A DNA stretch of 64,000 nucleotides from Burkholderiaceae bacterium (GCA_031291325.1 JARLJG010000044.1:62001-126000); one strand, 5' to 3'; shown: positions 18,663 through 26,882, counted from the stretch's first letter. The notes: generated from the sequence alone by a model not told the origin. Made by a program: numbers and translations.

Positions 18663-19466
18663 ATGCTGACCAGTTTGTGTTTAGGCTTTGCAATCGGGAT
18701 CATCCTGGCGCTCACCGGCGCCGGCGGCGGCATATTGGCCGTCCCTTTGCTGGTTTTCGGCGCGCATCAAAGCGTCGCCCAAGCCGGGCCGATCAGCCTG
18801 CTGGCGGTCGGCATGGCTGCCGCACTGGGTGCGATACTCGGCTTGCGGGCCGGGATCGTCCGCTATCGCGCCGCTTTGCTCATTTCGGCGGTTGGCATGC
18901 TGGCGTCACCGGTCGGCTTGTGGTTGGCATACCGGGTCGATAACCGCTGGATGACGATACTCTTTTCAATCACGCTGCTTTTTGTGGCCTTTCGCACGTT
19001 CCGGCAAGCAGGGAAGTTGCATGTCGACCACGTGCATATGGACGAGCAGTTGCCGTGCGTGCGCGACGGCCAAAGCGGCCGCTTCTTTTGGACGAAGCGT
19101 TGCGCGCGGGCGCTGTGCATGACAGGCGGCGTTGCCGGTATCCTGTCCGGCATGCTCGGCGTTGGCGGCGGCTTCGTGCTGGTGCCGGCGCTCGGGCGAT
19201 TCACCGATTTGGAAACCAAATCCATCGTGGCGACATCGCTGGCGGTGATCACATTGGTATCGGCTAGTGGGGTCGTGTCCAGCGTCGTCGCCGGCAACTT
19301 GAACTGGTCGGTGGCGCAACCGTTTGCCATCGGCGCGCTGTCGGGCATGCTCGGCGGCAGACTTGTTTTCGCCCGGATGGCGGTGCATCATCTGCAAAAG
19401 GGCTTCGCGATATTATCAGCATTGGTTGCGGTGGGCATGGTCGCCAAGCTGGTGTTGTTGCCGTAA
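18663..19466 (+). CDS. TauE/SafE-family sulfite/anion exporter
   Basis: A 267-residue membrane protein with about eight helices in two homologous halves, each opening with the family signature (GFAIGIILALTGAGGGILAVPLL and GVAGILSGMLGVGGGFVLVPAL). Family members move sulfite, sulfoacetate or related anions. A hydrophilic loop rich in His and Asp (HVDHVHMDEQ) lies between the halves. It is the third gene of the arsR operon. With YeiH and YeeE/YedE it is the third predicted sulfur-anion transporter within 15 kb. The ribosome-binding site is weak. Confidence 0.87.
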   Translation: MLTSLCLGFAIGIILALTGAGGGILAVPLLVFGAHQSVAQAGPISLLAVGMAAALGAILGLRAGIVRYRAALLISAVGMLASPVGLWLAYRVDNRWMTILFSITLLFVAFRTFRQAGKLHVDHVHMDEQLPCVRDGQSGRFFWTKRCARALCMTGGVAGILSGMLGVGGGFVLVPALGRFTDLETKSIVATSLAVITLVSASGVVSSVVAGNLNWSVAQPFAIGALSGMLGGRLVFARMAVHHLQKGFAILSALVAVGMVAKLVLLP

Positions 19467-19591
19467 CCCGCGCCGTCGCTCATTGAGCGCCTCCATCGAC
19501 AATCTTCTTGCATACGGGCGTTCGATAGAAGTCTCCCGGTTATCGTCCGAGATTGATGAATGACTCGGATGCGTGCACGATCTTGCCATGC

Positions 19592-20206
19592 TCAAGCCTC
19601 GCCTTTTTCGTCCTTGCCGATCAGTATTTTGCTGTCGGACAAATACATATGCGGCGGGACGTCGAGATTGACCGGCGCCGGCTTGTTTCTATACACGCGG
19701 GCGGCAAAATCGAAAGTCGATCCATGACACGGGCATAGGAACCCGCCGTGCCAATCGTCGGGCAATGAAGGTTGCGGGCCGGGCTGAAACTTCTGCCCTG
19801 GCGAGCAGCCCAGGTGGGTGCAGATGCCGACTACCACCAGTATCTCTTTATGTTCTTCGCGGGAGCGATGCTGGTTCTTGCAATAGTCCGGCAGCGACAT
19901 CTGGTAAGTTTTATCGGATTTCGGGTCGACGACCTCGGCTTGCGTCTGGTTCAGACTTGCCATCATTTCCGGCGTGCGCTTGACCACCCACACCGGCTTG
20001 CCGCGCCACTCGAATATTTTCATGGCGCCCGGCTTTAAATCGGAAATATCCGCTTCTATCGGGCCGCCTGCGCCTTTCGCCCGTTCGGACGGCTGGAATG
20101 TTGATACAAAAGCCCCGGTAGCGGCCAATCCGACCGTTCCGCCCGCTACGCATGTGGCGACGAGCAAACTGCGCCGATTTTGGTCCGCCTGCTTTTCGAT
20201 ACTCAT
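19592..20206 (-). CDS. Rieske [2Fe-2S] protein, PetA-like, orphan
   Basis: The 204-residue protein resembles the ubiquinol-cytochrome c reductase iron-sulfur subunit. It has a twin-arginine-like N-terminus (QNRRSLLVATCVAGG), one membrane helix (about 14-36) and the cluster motifs CTHLGC (C129, H131, C134) and CPCHGS (C158, H161). The bc1 partners cytochrome b and c1 are absent here, so it may be a second copy serving bc1 or another quinol oxidiser. The ATG at 20206 has GGAG at correct spacing. It is the last gene of the minus-strand run that starts with the ETHE1-like gene. Confidence 0.88.
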   Translation of the reverse strand: MSIEKQADQNRRSLLVATCVAGGTVGLAATGAFVSTFQPSERAKGAGGPIEADISDLKPGAMKIFEWRGKPVWVVKRTPEMMASLNQTQAEVVDPKSDKTYQMSLPDYCKNQHRSREEHKEILVVVGICTHLGCSPGQKFQPGPQPSLPDDWHGGFLCPCHGSTFDFAARVYRNKPAPVNLDVPPHMYLSDSKILIGKDEKGEA

Positions 20207-20334
20207 TCCAACTCCGATCAATCGGTCAATCAGTCAACGGAAAAAGCGGAGCGCGCTTCGCGCACAATATCGCAGCATAGCTATTGTGCGCGGGGCGCGG
20301 TGCCGCTTGACACGACCCTCGCAAGGCATCGCTT

Positions 20335-20457
20335 TTACGAATTCATTTTTCTTAAAAAGTAGAAAACGAAAAACATCGCCATGCAGATCATGAACGAAAT
20401 CCCTGCGATGCTCATCAGGCCATAGTCCGTGGAAAAGAGTTCGACTAACAATTTCAT
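20335..20457 (-). CDS. Small DUF3149-type membrane protein
   Basis: A 40-residue peptide (begins MKLLVELFSTDYGLMSIAG, ends FFVFYFLRKMNS) with one membrane helix. It matches the small DUF3149 family: N-terminal LLxxLFSTDxGLMS, a single helix and a basic tail. AAGGAG lies 8 bases before the ATG. It sits 72 bp after ccoG in the same direction. Such proteins accompany cytochrome oxidase genes and resemble CcoQ in size, but a function has not been shown to my knowledge. Confidence 0.8.
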   Translation of the reverse strand: MKLLVELFSTDYGLMSIAGISFMICMAMFFVFYFLRKMNS

Positions 20458-20529
20458 GCTTGCGCTCCTTGACATTTGAATGTAAGGCAACGCCTTGCGG
20501 TGTCGCCTCGTTGGGTAAAGTCGGGTTGC

Positions 20530-21930
20530 CTATCGCGGGACAAAAAATATCGCTTTTTCCTTCACTTTCAGATTTGCGTCGTCGAGCGCTTGCAGTTCGA
20601 ATTCGATCTTGTTGGAGCCGGCGATGCCTTTGCCGTGATCGACTTGCACGCTAATCGGCACCGCGCGGGTGGTGGCGCCGTCCATCGCCACTTCGTCCGG
20701 CGAGGCCAGCTTCATGCTGTCGATCCCCTTGGCGGTGATCTTGTAGCGATGCGGCGTTTCCGAGGTATTCATGATCTGCAGCCGGTACACGTTTTCTATC
20801 CTGCCGTCCTCCACTTCGCGCGCCATCACACCGCGATCGCGGATCACGTCCAGTTTGAGCGGCGTGCGCAAAAACAAGGTCGTAAAGAATGTGGTCACGA
20901 CCAGCATCAAAATGCCGATGTAAATCAATATGCGCGGCCGCAAAACACGTTGGCGGACTTGTTCGAGCGTCCAATCCTTGGTCATCGCATGTTCGGTCGA
21001 ATAGCGGATCAAGCCCTGCGGCGCGTTGCTCTTTTTCATCACATCGTTGCAGGCATCGATGCAGGACGCGCAGCCGATGCACTCGTATTGCAAGCCGCGC
21101 CGGATATCGATGCCGGTCGGGCACACTTGCACGCACAGCGAGCAATCGATGCATTCGCCCAGCGACGCGTCGGCAGCCTTGTTTTTCCCGGTGCGCGCGC
21201 CGCGCGGTTCGCCGCGCTTCTGGTCGTAGGTGATGATTAAAGTGTCCTTGTCGAACATCGCGCTTTGGAAGCGCGCATACGGGCACATGTATTTGCAGAC
21301 CTGTTCGCGCATCCATCCGGCGTTGCCGTAAGTGGCGAACGAATAGAACATGACCCAGAAGCGTTCCCAGGGACCTAAGGTAAATGCCGCCGCTTCGACA
21401 AACAGCGTGTGAATCGGCGTGAAGTAGCCGACGAAGGTGAAGCCGGTCCACAACGCCACCGCGCCCCAGGAGACGTGCTTGGCAGTTTTCTTCAGCAGTT
21501 TTTCCACCGACCACGGTTGCTTGTCCATACGCATGCGCGCGCCGCGCGACCCTTCGATCTTGCGCTCGATCCACATGAATATTTCGGTGTAGACGGTTTG
21601 CGGGCAGGCAAAGCCGCACCAGAGCCGGCCTGCGATCGCGGTAAACAGGAATAGCGAATAGGCGCAGATGATGAGCAAGGTGGTCAGCCAGATGAAATCC
21701 TGCGGCCACAGCACGATGCCGAAAATATAGAATTTCCTCGCCGCCAGATCGAACAAGACGGCGGGACGATTGTTCCAGGTCAGCCACGGCAGGCCGTAAA
21801 ACACCAGTTGCGTCAGCCAGACGCAAAGCCAGCGCAAGGTGGCATAACGGCCTTTTACCTCGCGCGCGTAGATCTCCACGCGAGGGGCATATCTGCTGAC
21901 GACTACAACATTCGGGTCCGCGCTATTCAT
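20530..21930 (-). CDS. ccoG: Cytochrome c oxidase accessory protein CcoG (FixG/RdxA)
   Basis: A 466-residue membrane ferredoxin with an N-terminal block of membrane helices (RLWCGFACPQTVYTEIFMWIER is the signature), two 4Fe-4S ferredoxin motifs (CIDCSLCVQVCP and CIGCASCIDACN), a further helix and an immunoglobulin-like C-terminal domain. CcoG is involved in copper reduction for assembly of cbb3-type oxidase. It is normally beside ccoNOPQ, which is absent here. Instead it follows the ETHE1-like gene by 5 bp and precedes DUF3149 and the Rieske protein. The start at 21930 is taken because the longer reading runs into the upstream gene. Confidence 0.93.
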   Translation of the reverse strand: MNSADPNVVVVSRYAPRVEIYAREVKGRYATLRWLCVWLTQLVFYGLPWLTWNNRPAVLFDLAARKFYIFGIVLWPQDFIWLTTLLIICAYSLFLFTAIAGRLWCGFACPQTVYTEIFMWIERKIEGSRGARMRMDKQPWSVEKLLKKTAKHVSWGAVALWTGFTFVGYFTPIHTLFVEAAAFTLGPWERFWVMFYSFATYGNAGWMREQVCKYMCPYARFQSAMFDKDTLIITYDQKRGEPRGARTGKNKAADASLGECIDCSLCVQVCPTGIDIRRGLQYECIGCASCIDACNDVMKKSNAPQGLIRYSTEHAMTKDWTLEQVRQRVLRPRILIYIGILMLVVTTFFTTLFLRTPLKLDVIRDRGVMAREVEDGRIENVYRLQIMNTSETPHRYKITAKGIDSMKLASPDEVAMDGATTRAVPISVQVDHGKGIAGSNKIEFELQALDDANLKVKEKAIFFVPR

Positions 21931-21935
21931 GATTT

Positions 21936-22595
21936 CTACTCGTTGGTTGATGCAAAGAGGGGCCGCTGCGATATCGCGGCGGTGTCGGGGTGATTGCCGG
22001 CATCGGTCGACGCGGCCGACACGCGAGACAAAAATTCGTCGCGGCCGGCTCCGCGAAACCACGGATGCCAGCGGCGCTGCTCAAGCACGTTGGTGACCGA
22101 TCTTGCCCGGTGCGCGTGGCAGTTGAATAACAGGGTTTCGGCGGGCAAGGTGAAAATCTTTCGAGTCACGCTATCCCACAATGCTTCCGGCAACGCCGGC
22201 AGCGGCTGGTGCGGGCACAGATTCACGGTGAGCAGATCGCCGCAAAACAGGCGGTCGCGCCACAGGAAGCTCAGGCAGCCGGATGTATGGCCCGGCGTGG
22301 CTAGCACGCGCAGATGTTCGTTGCCGAAAACGATCAAGTCGCTGGCGCGGCAATCGCGTTCGATACAAGGCGCGCCGAGAGCCGCCAAGGCCTCCTGCTC
22401 GCCCGCTTCCTGCGCTTCGTGCTGGTGCGTGAGCAGCACCCAATGCAACTGCAGGCTGTGCTCGTTGAGCATCGCATTGAGCACCGGCAGGTCGGCACTA
22501 CGCGGATCGATCAACACAGCGGCACCGACATCGAGGTCTGCAAGCAGATAACTCGTCGCCTGATTGCCTTCGTCGTAAAGTATGCGAAAGTACAT
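21936..22595 (-). CDS. ETHE1/persulfide-dioxygenase-like MBL-fold protein with altered motif
   Basis: A 219-residue metallo-beta-lactamase-fold protein of the glyoxalase II/ETHE1 group (opens MYFRILYDEGNQATSYLLAD). ETHE1-type enzymes oxidise glutathione persulfide to sulfite with a single iron held by two His and one Asp. Candidates for those ligands are present: H57 in LLTHQH, H103 in TPGHTSG and D120 in FCGDLL. The canonical THxHxDH motif is otherwise broken (THQHEAQ), losing the Asp and last His used by two-metal relatives. The start at 22595 is required because a longer reading would translate the sigma-54 promoter. It heads the ccoG-DUF3149-Rieske run. Confidence 0.75.
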   Translation of the reverse strand: MYFRILYDEGNQATSYLLADLDVGAAVLIDPRSADLPVLNAMLNEHSLQLHWVLLTHQHEAQEAGEQEALAALGAPCIERDCRASDLIVFGNEHLRVLATPGHTSGCLSFLWRDRLFCGDLLTVNLCPHQPLPALPEALWDSVTRKIFTLPAETLLFNCHAHRARSVTNVLEQRRWHPWFRGAGRDEFLSRVSAASTDAGNHPDTAAISQRPLFASTNE

Positions 22596-22632
22596 GTCGG
22601 TAGCGGTCAAGAGGCTTCTTGTCTTGTCGTTA

Positions 22633-22648
22633 CGCAGGTTTCGTGCCA
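22633..22648 (-). promoter_or_regulatory. Predicted sigma-54 promoter A (ETHE1-like operon)
   Basis: On the minus strand this reads TGGCACGAAACCTGCG, an almost perfect -24/-12 element. Initiation is expected near 22622, giving a 26-base leader before the ETHE1-like start. It is copy A of a three-copy module (see the copies at 26867 and 27623). Confidence 0.8.
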
Positions 22649-22709
22649 TCGAGAAACTTAGAAAAAAGCGTTTAAAAACAACGATATGGAAATGGTTGAG
22701 TCGTGGAGC

Positions 22710-22762
22710 GCCAAATTGGCATAAAACGTTACTGCCAAATTGGCGGCTTATGTCACAATGGC
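22710..22762. promoter_or_regulatory. Enhancer site array A (three GCCA-N3-TGGC boxes)
   Basis: Boxes GCCAAATTGGC (22710-22720), GCCAAATTGGC (22734-22744) and GTCACAATGGC (22752-22762) are spaced 24 and 18 bp. The first starts 62 bp beyond promoter A. They are predicted FisR-binding sites. The rest of the 390-bp gap (22763-22985) holds no convincing gene. Confidence 0.75.
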
Positions 22763-22985
22763 AGCGTTGAAATCGTGTTCGACAGCAAGCTTTCTGAAGA
22801 TATTCCGATGCCTGCCCTCTTGCTGATCGGCGGCTTTCTAATCGGCTAACCGGCCGTCTGCACTGCACTGATGAAATAGGCATCCTGGGACGTATTCGGA
22901 AATAACCTGCCGATTTGGATCGCCACCTTCTGCACACTGGGTTGTTGCGAATTGTTGGTATGGCTGGCGTCGCCTTGCATAAGCG

Positions 22986-23417
22986 CTAACTGCCTGCATG
23001 CCCACAGGCTTGAATATCCCCCCCGCGATTGCGCATGTGTTCGCCAAGTGCGACAAACTTGCCATACAAGTCATTGCGCAGCGGGATATCTGCTACCGTT
23101 TCTTCCAGCGCCAGCTTCATGCACATGAGCCATTGATCGCGTTCTTCGGGGCCGATGGCATAGGGAAAATGGCGGCGTCTCAGTATCGGGTGGCCGTATT
23201 TTTCCACAAAGCGCTGCGGCCCGCCGAGCCAGCCGGAGAGAAAATCGAAAAACTTGTTTCCGGATCCAGTGAGGTCGTCTGGATGAATTTTTCGTGCGGT
23301 GTAGGCCTCCGGCAGTTCGTCCATCAACTCATAGAATAGATCGACCAGTTGGCGAATGGCGGCATCGCCGCCGATGCGTTGGTACGGACTGATGGCGGGT
23401 TGATTGCTTGCTTGCAT
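22986..23417 (-). CDS. Group II truncated haemoglobin
   Basis: A 143-residue 2/2 globin. Diagnostic features are YQRIGG at the start, a B-helix tyrosine (DLFYEL), FFDFLSGWLGGPQRF, a proximal histidine in the F region (RRRHF, about residue 83) and the G8 tryptophan typical of group II (RDQWLMCM). These proteins bind O2, NO or sulfide at haem and are tied to oxidative and nitrosative defence. The start has AAGGAAATGAC upstream. It lies 119 bp after ybgE on the same strand, so it is probably the last gene of the cytochrome bd operon. Confidence 0.9.
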   Translation of the reverse strand: MQASNQPAISPYQRIGGDAAIRQLVDLFYELMDELPEAYTARKIHPDDLTGSGNKFFDFLSGWLGGPQRFVEKYGHPILRRRHFPYAIGPEERDQWLMCMKLALEETVADIPLRNDLYGKFVALGEHMRNRGGDIQACGHAGS

Positions 23418-23536
23418 GTCATTTCCTTAAAGTGCAGATCTTTTCAGCATTACCTGATGCTCGAGTTCTGCTTCGCATCTCTTTCGCCCATGCTTATTCG
23501 CAGAATGCTTTGGCAACCTCATTCTTTGCGCTGCAT

Positions 23537-23824
23537 TCAATGAAAATATTTCAGGAAAGCGGCTGCTACGAGCGCCGCCAGACAAGTCCATTCGGAAAAT
23601 ATCCAGCGCCAGACCGCGCGCCGGGGCACGAAGCCCACGCCGCGCACGAAACCGGCGCTCATCGCGCAAAGCAATGCCAACGCGAAACGGTGATCGGCTT
23701 GCCCGGCAGCGTTTGCCATCAAGAACGGGTACAGCGAACCCGCCAGCATGATGAGCAATGCGGCTGCCAATGCCGGCAGATGGATGCGGGCAGTTGCTCC
23801 GTCAGTTTTGGCGAGCGTCGTCAT
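23537..23824 (-). CDS. ybgE: Cyd operon protein YbgE-like
   Basis: A 95-residue membrane protein with three helices (LPALAAALLIMLAGSLYPFLM, HRFALALLCAMSAGFVRGVGF, CLAALVAAAFLKYF). The RGVGFVPRRAVWRWIFS segment is characteristic of YbgE proteins, which close cydABX operons in many proteobacteria and whose role is unknown. The start at 23824 lies inside cydX (23-base overlap), so translation is coupled. Longer in-frame readings are basic and would run across cydX. Confidence 0.83.
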   Translation of the reverse strand: MTTLAKTDGATARIHLPALAAALLIMLAGSLYPFLMANAAGQADHRFALALLCAMSAGFVRGVGFVPRRAVWRWIFSEWTCLAALVAAAFLKYFH

Positions 23825-23942
23825 GGCTAACCTCTTGCTGATTCGCTTCTGCACGCGCCGCTTCGTTCTCACCCCACATCGCATTCAGTATGGCGAGCAA
23901 TACGGCAAAGCCGACGCCAAGTATCCACGCGAAATACCACAT
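23802..23942 (-). CDS. cydX: Cytochrome bd small subunit CydX
   Basis: A 46-residue peptide starting MWYFAWILGVGFAVLLAILN followed by AMWGE. This is the conserved CydX signature: a single membrane helix ending in AMW. CydX stabilises the haems of cytochrome bd. The longer polar tail (to residue 46, rich in Glu/Ala/Gln) is usual in betaproteobacteria. GAGGAG sits 8 bases before the ATG, 17 bp after the cydB stop. Confidence 0.92.
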   Translation of the reverse strand: MWYFAWILGVGFAVLLAILNAMWGENEAARAEANQQEVSHDDARQN

Positions 23943-23959
23943 CTGTTTTCTCCTCGGAA

Positions 23960-25096
23960 TCAGTAAGCCGTGTGTTCGTCGGCCAAGATGCGCTCAACGG
24001 TGACCTTGCCGCGCATCACGCAGTAAGCCCACGATGTGTACAGCACGATGAGCGGCATGAAAATCAGCGTGGCCCAGAACATGATCGCCAGCGTCAGGTG
24101 GCTCGATACGCTGTCCCAAACCGTCAGGCTGGCGTTCGGCATGCTGATCGAAGGCATGATGAACGGAAACATCGATGCGCCCGCCGTGCCGATCACCCCC
24201 AACAGGGTCAGCGACGAAGCGACAAACGCAGTCAAGGTGCGGCGTGCCAACAGCAGAGCAGCCGAGAGCAGCGCACCGGCAACGCCCAAGGCCGGCAATA
24301 ACCACAACAGCGGTTGCCGACCGTAGTTGGCCATCCAGGCGCCGGCTTCGCGCACCACGGTCTTGTTCAACGGATCGGACTGCGCGGCGCTGTCGATCGC
24401 TGAAGTGATGCGGTAGCCGTCAATACCTTGTATCCAAAAACCTGCGGCCACGAAAGCGCATGTCATGACGATGGCTGCGCCGACCGCGCCCTTGATTGCG
24501 CGCGCCTGAATTGCGCCTTCGGTGCGATGCGCGAGATAAGCGCCACCGTGCAGCGTAATCATGGCGCTGCTCACCACGCCGGTCAGCAAGGCGAATGGGT
24601 TCAGCAACTGCCAGAAACTGCCGGTGTAGGTGGATACCATGTAGTCGTCGAATTGAAACGGCACGCCTTGCAACAGGTTTCCAAAGGCGACCCCGAAGAT
24701 CAGTGGCGGCACCGCGCCGCCGACAAACAGGCCCCAGTCCCAGATGCTGCGCCAGGCCGCATTGTTGATCTTGCTGCGATAATCGAAGCCGACCGGGCGA
24801 AAGAACAGCGCCCACAACACCACCAGCATGGCCCAGTAAAATCCGCTGAAAGCCGTCGCGTAGACCAACGGCCATGCTGCGAAGATCGCGCCGCCGCCCG
24901 TGATAAACCAGACCTGGTTGCCGTCCCAATGCGGTCCCACTGTATTGATGACGACCCGCCGCTCGATGTCGTTTTTGCCGACAAAAGGCAGCAGGGTGCC
25001 AACGCCCATGTCGTGTCCATCCATGATGGCGAAGCCCACCAGCAGCACGCCCACGAGCAGCCACCAGATTATTTTAAAAGTTGCATAGTCAAGCAT
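23960..25096 (-). CDS. cydB: Cytochrome bd ubiquinol oxidase subunit II
   Basis: A 378-residue inner-membrane protein of standard CydB length with about eight to nine helices. It opens YATFKIIWWLLVGVLLVGFAIMDGHDMGVGTLLPFVGKN, the conserved CydB start including the acidic D/H residues. It pairs with CydA to form the high-affinity quinol oxidase, which is resistant to sulfide, cyanide and NO in studied bacteria. It is preceded by AAAGGAAC and lies 13 bp after cydA. Confidence 0.95.
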   Translation of the reverse strand: MLDYATFKIIWWLLVGVLLVGFAIMDGHDMGVGTLLPFVGKNDIERRVVINTVGPHWDGNQVWFITGGGAIFAAWPLVYATAFSGFYWAMLVVLWALFFRPVGFDYRSKINNAAWRSIWDWGLFVGGAVPPLIFGVAFGNLLQGVPFQFDDYMVSTYTGSFWQLLNPFALLTGVVSSAMITLHGGAYLAHRTEGAIQARAIKGAVGAAIVMTCAFVAAGFWIQGIDGYRITSAIDSAAQSDPLNKTVVREAGAWMANYGRQPLLWLLPALGVAGALLSAALLLARRTLTAFVASSLTLLGVIGTAGASMFPFIMPSISMPNASLTVWDSVSSHLTLAIMFWATLIFMPLIVLYTSWAYCVMRGKVTVERILADEHTAY

Positions 25097-25109
25097 GGCG
25101 CTGTTCCTT

Positions 25110-26681
25110 TCAGGCGTTCAACATCGAGTGGTGCGTCGCTTCGCGCTCGTAGCGCCCGGTTCCAAGGCTGCCGGGTCCAATTTTGGCAAACTTGACCATC
25201 AAGTACATCTCAACAATCAGCAGCACCGTGTAGAAGCCGACGAAGCCCGTTAGCGACCCATACAGGCTGTTTACCGATAGCGTGGATACGCTCAAGTGCG
25301 TGGGCAGCACACCGTAAATCGTCCACGGCTGGCGTCCGTATTCGGCGACGAACCAACCCAGTTCGCAGGCCACCCACGGAGCTGGCAACATCCACAACGC
25401 CCACTTGAGCAACCATGGCTTTCGCGTGCAAGCAGACTTGAGCGTGCTCCAGAAGGCGAGGGCGAACAAGGCCAGCATGGCGAAGCCGAAGCCCACCATG
25501 AGGCGGAAGCCCCAGAACATCGGCGTCACGCGCGGCACGGTATCGTTTACTGCGCGCTCGATGATTTCCGGTGTCGCTTGATTCACGTCGGTAACGTACT
25601 TTCTGAGCAGCAGACCAAATCCCAGGTCGCGCTTGTAGAGATCGAACACCTTCAACGCAACTTCGTCGTGACGACTCTTGCGCAATGCCTGCAACGCGTT
25701 GACCGCCAAAATTCCATGCACGATGCGTTCGCGGTTGGTCGCCTTGATTTCCAGTATGCCGGGAATCTGTTTGCTCACCGAGCGTGTACCGATCAGCCCC
25801 AGTACCCACGGAACCTCGATCGCCCAATCGTTTTTCGCTTCCGCTTCGTTGATGCCGGCCACCAAGGTCAATCCGGCTGGCGCAGGTTGGGTATGCCACA
25901 TCGCTTCGAGTGCCGCCATCTTGGTCTGCTGTGCTTCTCCCACGGTATAACCGGATTCGTCACCCAGCACGATCACGCTGAGGGCCGAAGCCAAGCCGAA
26001 AGCCGCTGCCACGCGAAAGCTGCGCTTGGCAAACTCGACGTCGCGCTTCCTGAGCAAATACCAGCTTGAAATGGATAGCACAAACATCGCGCCGGTCAGG
26101 TAACCCGCCGACACCGTATGCACGAATTTTGCCTGTGCATCCGGGTTGAATACCACGGCCCAGAAATCGACCATTTCCATGCGCATGGTTTGGTAGCTGA
26201 ATTCGGCGCCGACCGGGTTCTGCATCCAGCCGTTGGCGATCAATATCCACAGAGCCGAAAGGTTGGTGCCGACCGCCATCAAGAGCGTCACCAGCAGATG
26301 CTGGGTTTTACTCAAGCGATCCCAGCCGAAAAAGAACAGACCGATGAAGGTTGATTCGAGAAAAAAGGCCATGAGCCCCTCGATGGCCAGCGGCGCCCCG
26401 AAAATGTCGCCCACGTAATGCGAGTAATAGGCCCAGTTGGTGCCGAATTGAAACTCCAGCGTGATGCCGGTCGTCACGCCGAGCGCGAAGTTGATGCCGA
26501 ACAGCTTGCCCCAAAAACGCGTCATGTCCTTCCAGATTACCTTGCCGGTCATTACATAGACGCTTTCCATGATGAGCAACAACCACACCATGCCTAGCGT
26601 GAGCGGCACAAACAAGAAATGGTATAAGGCAGTTGCGGCAAATTGCAGCCGTGACAAGTCGACCAATTGTTCTGAAATCAC
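25110..26681 (-). CDS. cydA: Cytochrome bd ubiquinol oxidase subunit I
   Basis: A 523-residue protein closely resembling E. coli CydA through its length, including a long Q-loop with the quinol-site stretch around DESGYTVGEAQQTKMAALEAMW. Haem ligands are visible: the histidine of TALYHFLF near residue 20, H in KFVHTVSAGY near 188, and the methionine in the PMFWGFRLM segment. GRQPWTIYGVLPT is present near the C-terminus. It oxidises ubiquinol and reduces O2. The start is GTG and overlaps the cydP stop (GTGA). The operon is cydP-cydA-cydB-cydX-ybgE, probably continuing to the truncated globin, behind a sigma-54 promoter. Confidence 0.96.
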   Translation of the reverse strand: MISEQLVDLSRLQFAATALYHFLFVPLTLGMVWLLLIMESVYVMTGKVIWKDMTRFWGKLFGINFALGVTTGITLEFQFGTNWAYYSHYVGDIFGAPLAIEGLMAFFLESTFIGLFFFGWDRLSKTQHLLVTLLMAVGTNLSALWILIANGWMQNPVGAEFSYQTMRMEMVDFWAVVFNPDAQAKFVHTVSAGYLTGAMFVLSISSWYLLRKRDVEFAKRSFRVAAAFGLASALSVIVLGDESGYTVGEAQQTKMAALEAMWHTQPAPAGLTLVAGINEAEAKNDWAIEVPWVLGLIGTRSVSKQIPGILEIKATNRERIVHGILAVNALQALRKSRHDEVALKVFDLYKRDLGFGLLLRKYVTDVNQATPEIIERAVNDTVPRVTPMFWGFRLMVGFGFAMLALFALAFWSTLKSACTRKPWLLKWALWMLPAPWVACELGWFVAEYGRQPWTIYGVLPTHLSVSTLSVNSLYGSLTGFVGFYTVLLIVEMYLMVKFAKIGPGSLGTGRYEREATHHSMLNA

Positions 26682-26854
26682 TTCGATACCCCTTGAGAAG
26701 ATGCAATGCCGCTGAACGCTTCGGCAATCCGACCGGCGTCTACGCTAACGCCGGCATCGCGGACAAATACCCACCAGAGCACCGCTAATACGGCGATCTT
26801 GACCAAGACGGCGATCAGTAAATGGCGACGGAGCTGTCGTTCATGACGGTTCAT
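26678..26854 (-). CDS. cydP: Cytochrome bd putative small subunit CydP
   Basis: A 58-residue protein starting MNRHERQLRRHLLIAVLVKI with one membrane helix, then WWVFVRDAGVSVDA. This is the pattern of CydP, the putative small subunit encoded upstream of cydAB in many proteobacteria. Its stop overlaps the cydA GTG start. The ATG lies only about two bases downstream of the start site expected from the sigma-54 promoter at 26867, so its mRNA could be essentially leaderless. Confidence 0.87.
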   Translation of the reverse strand: MNRHERQLRRHLLIAVLVKIAVLAVLWWVFVRDAGVSVDAGRIAEAFSGIASSQGVSK

Positions 26855-26866
26855 GTCTTGTCATTA

Positions 26867-26882
26867 CGCAGGTTTTGTGCCA
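26867..26882 (-). promoter_or_regulatory. Predicted sigma-54 promoter B (cytochrome bd operon)
   Basis: Minus-strand TGGCACAAAACCTGCG is a strong -24/-12 match. Expected initiation is near 26856, immediately before cydP. The sequence around it is nearly identical to copy A, and the upstream spacing to the enhancer boxes (62 bp) is the same. Confidence 0.8.

Noticed and set aside
22596-22690. An upstream in-frame start for the ETHE1-like gene giving a protein beginning MARNLRND.
   Set aside because: Those codons are the sigma-54 -24/-12 element itself; the transcript should begin downstream of them.
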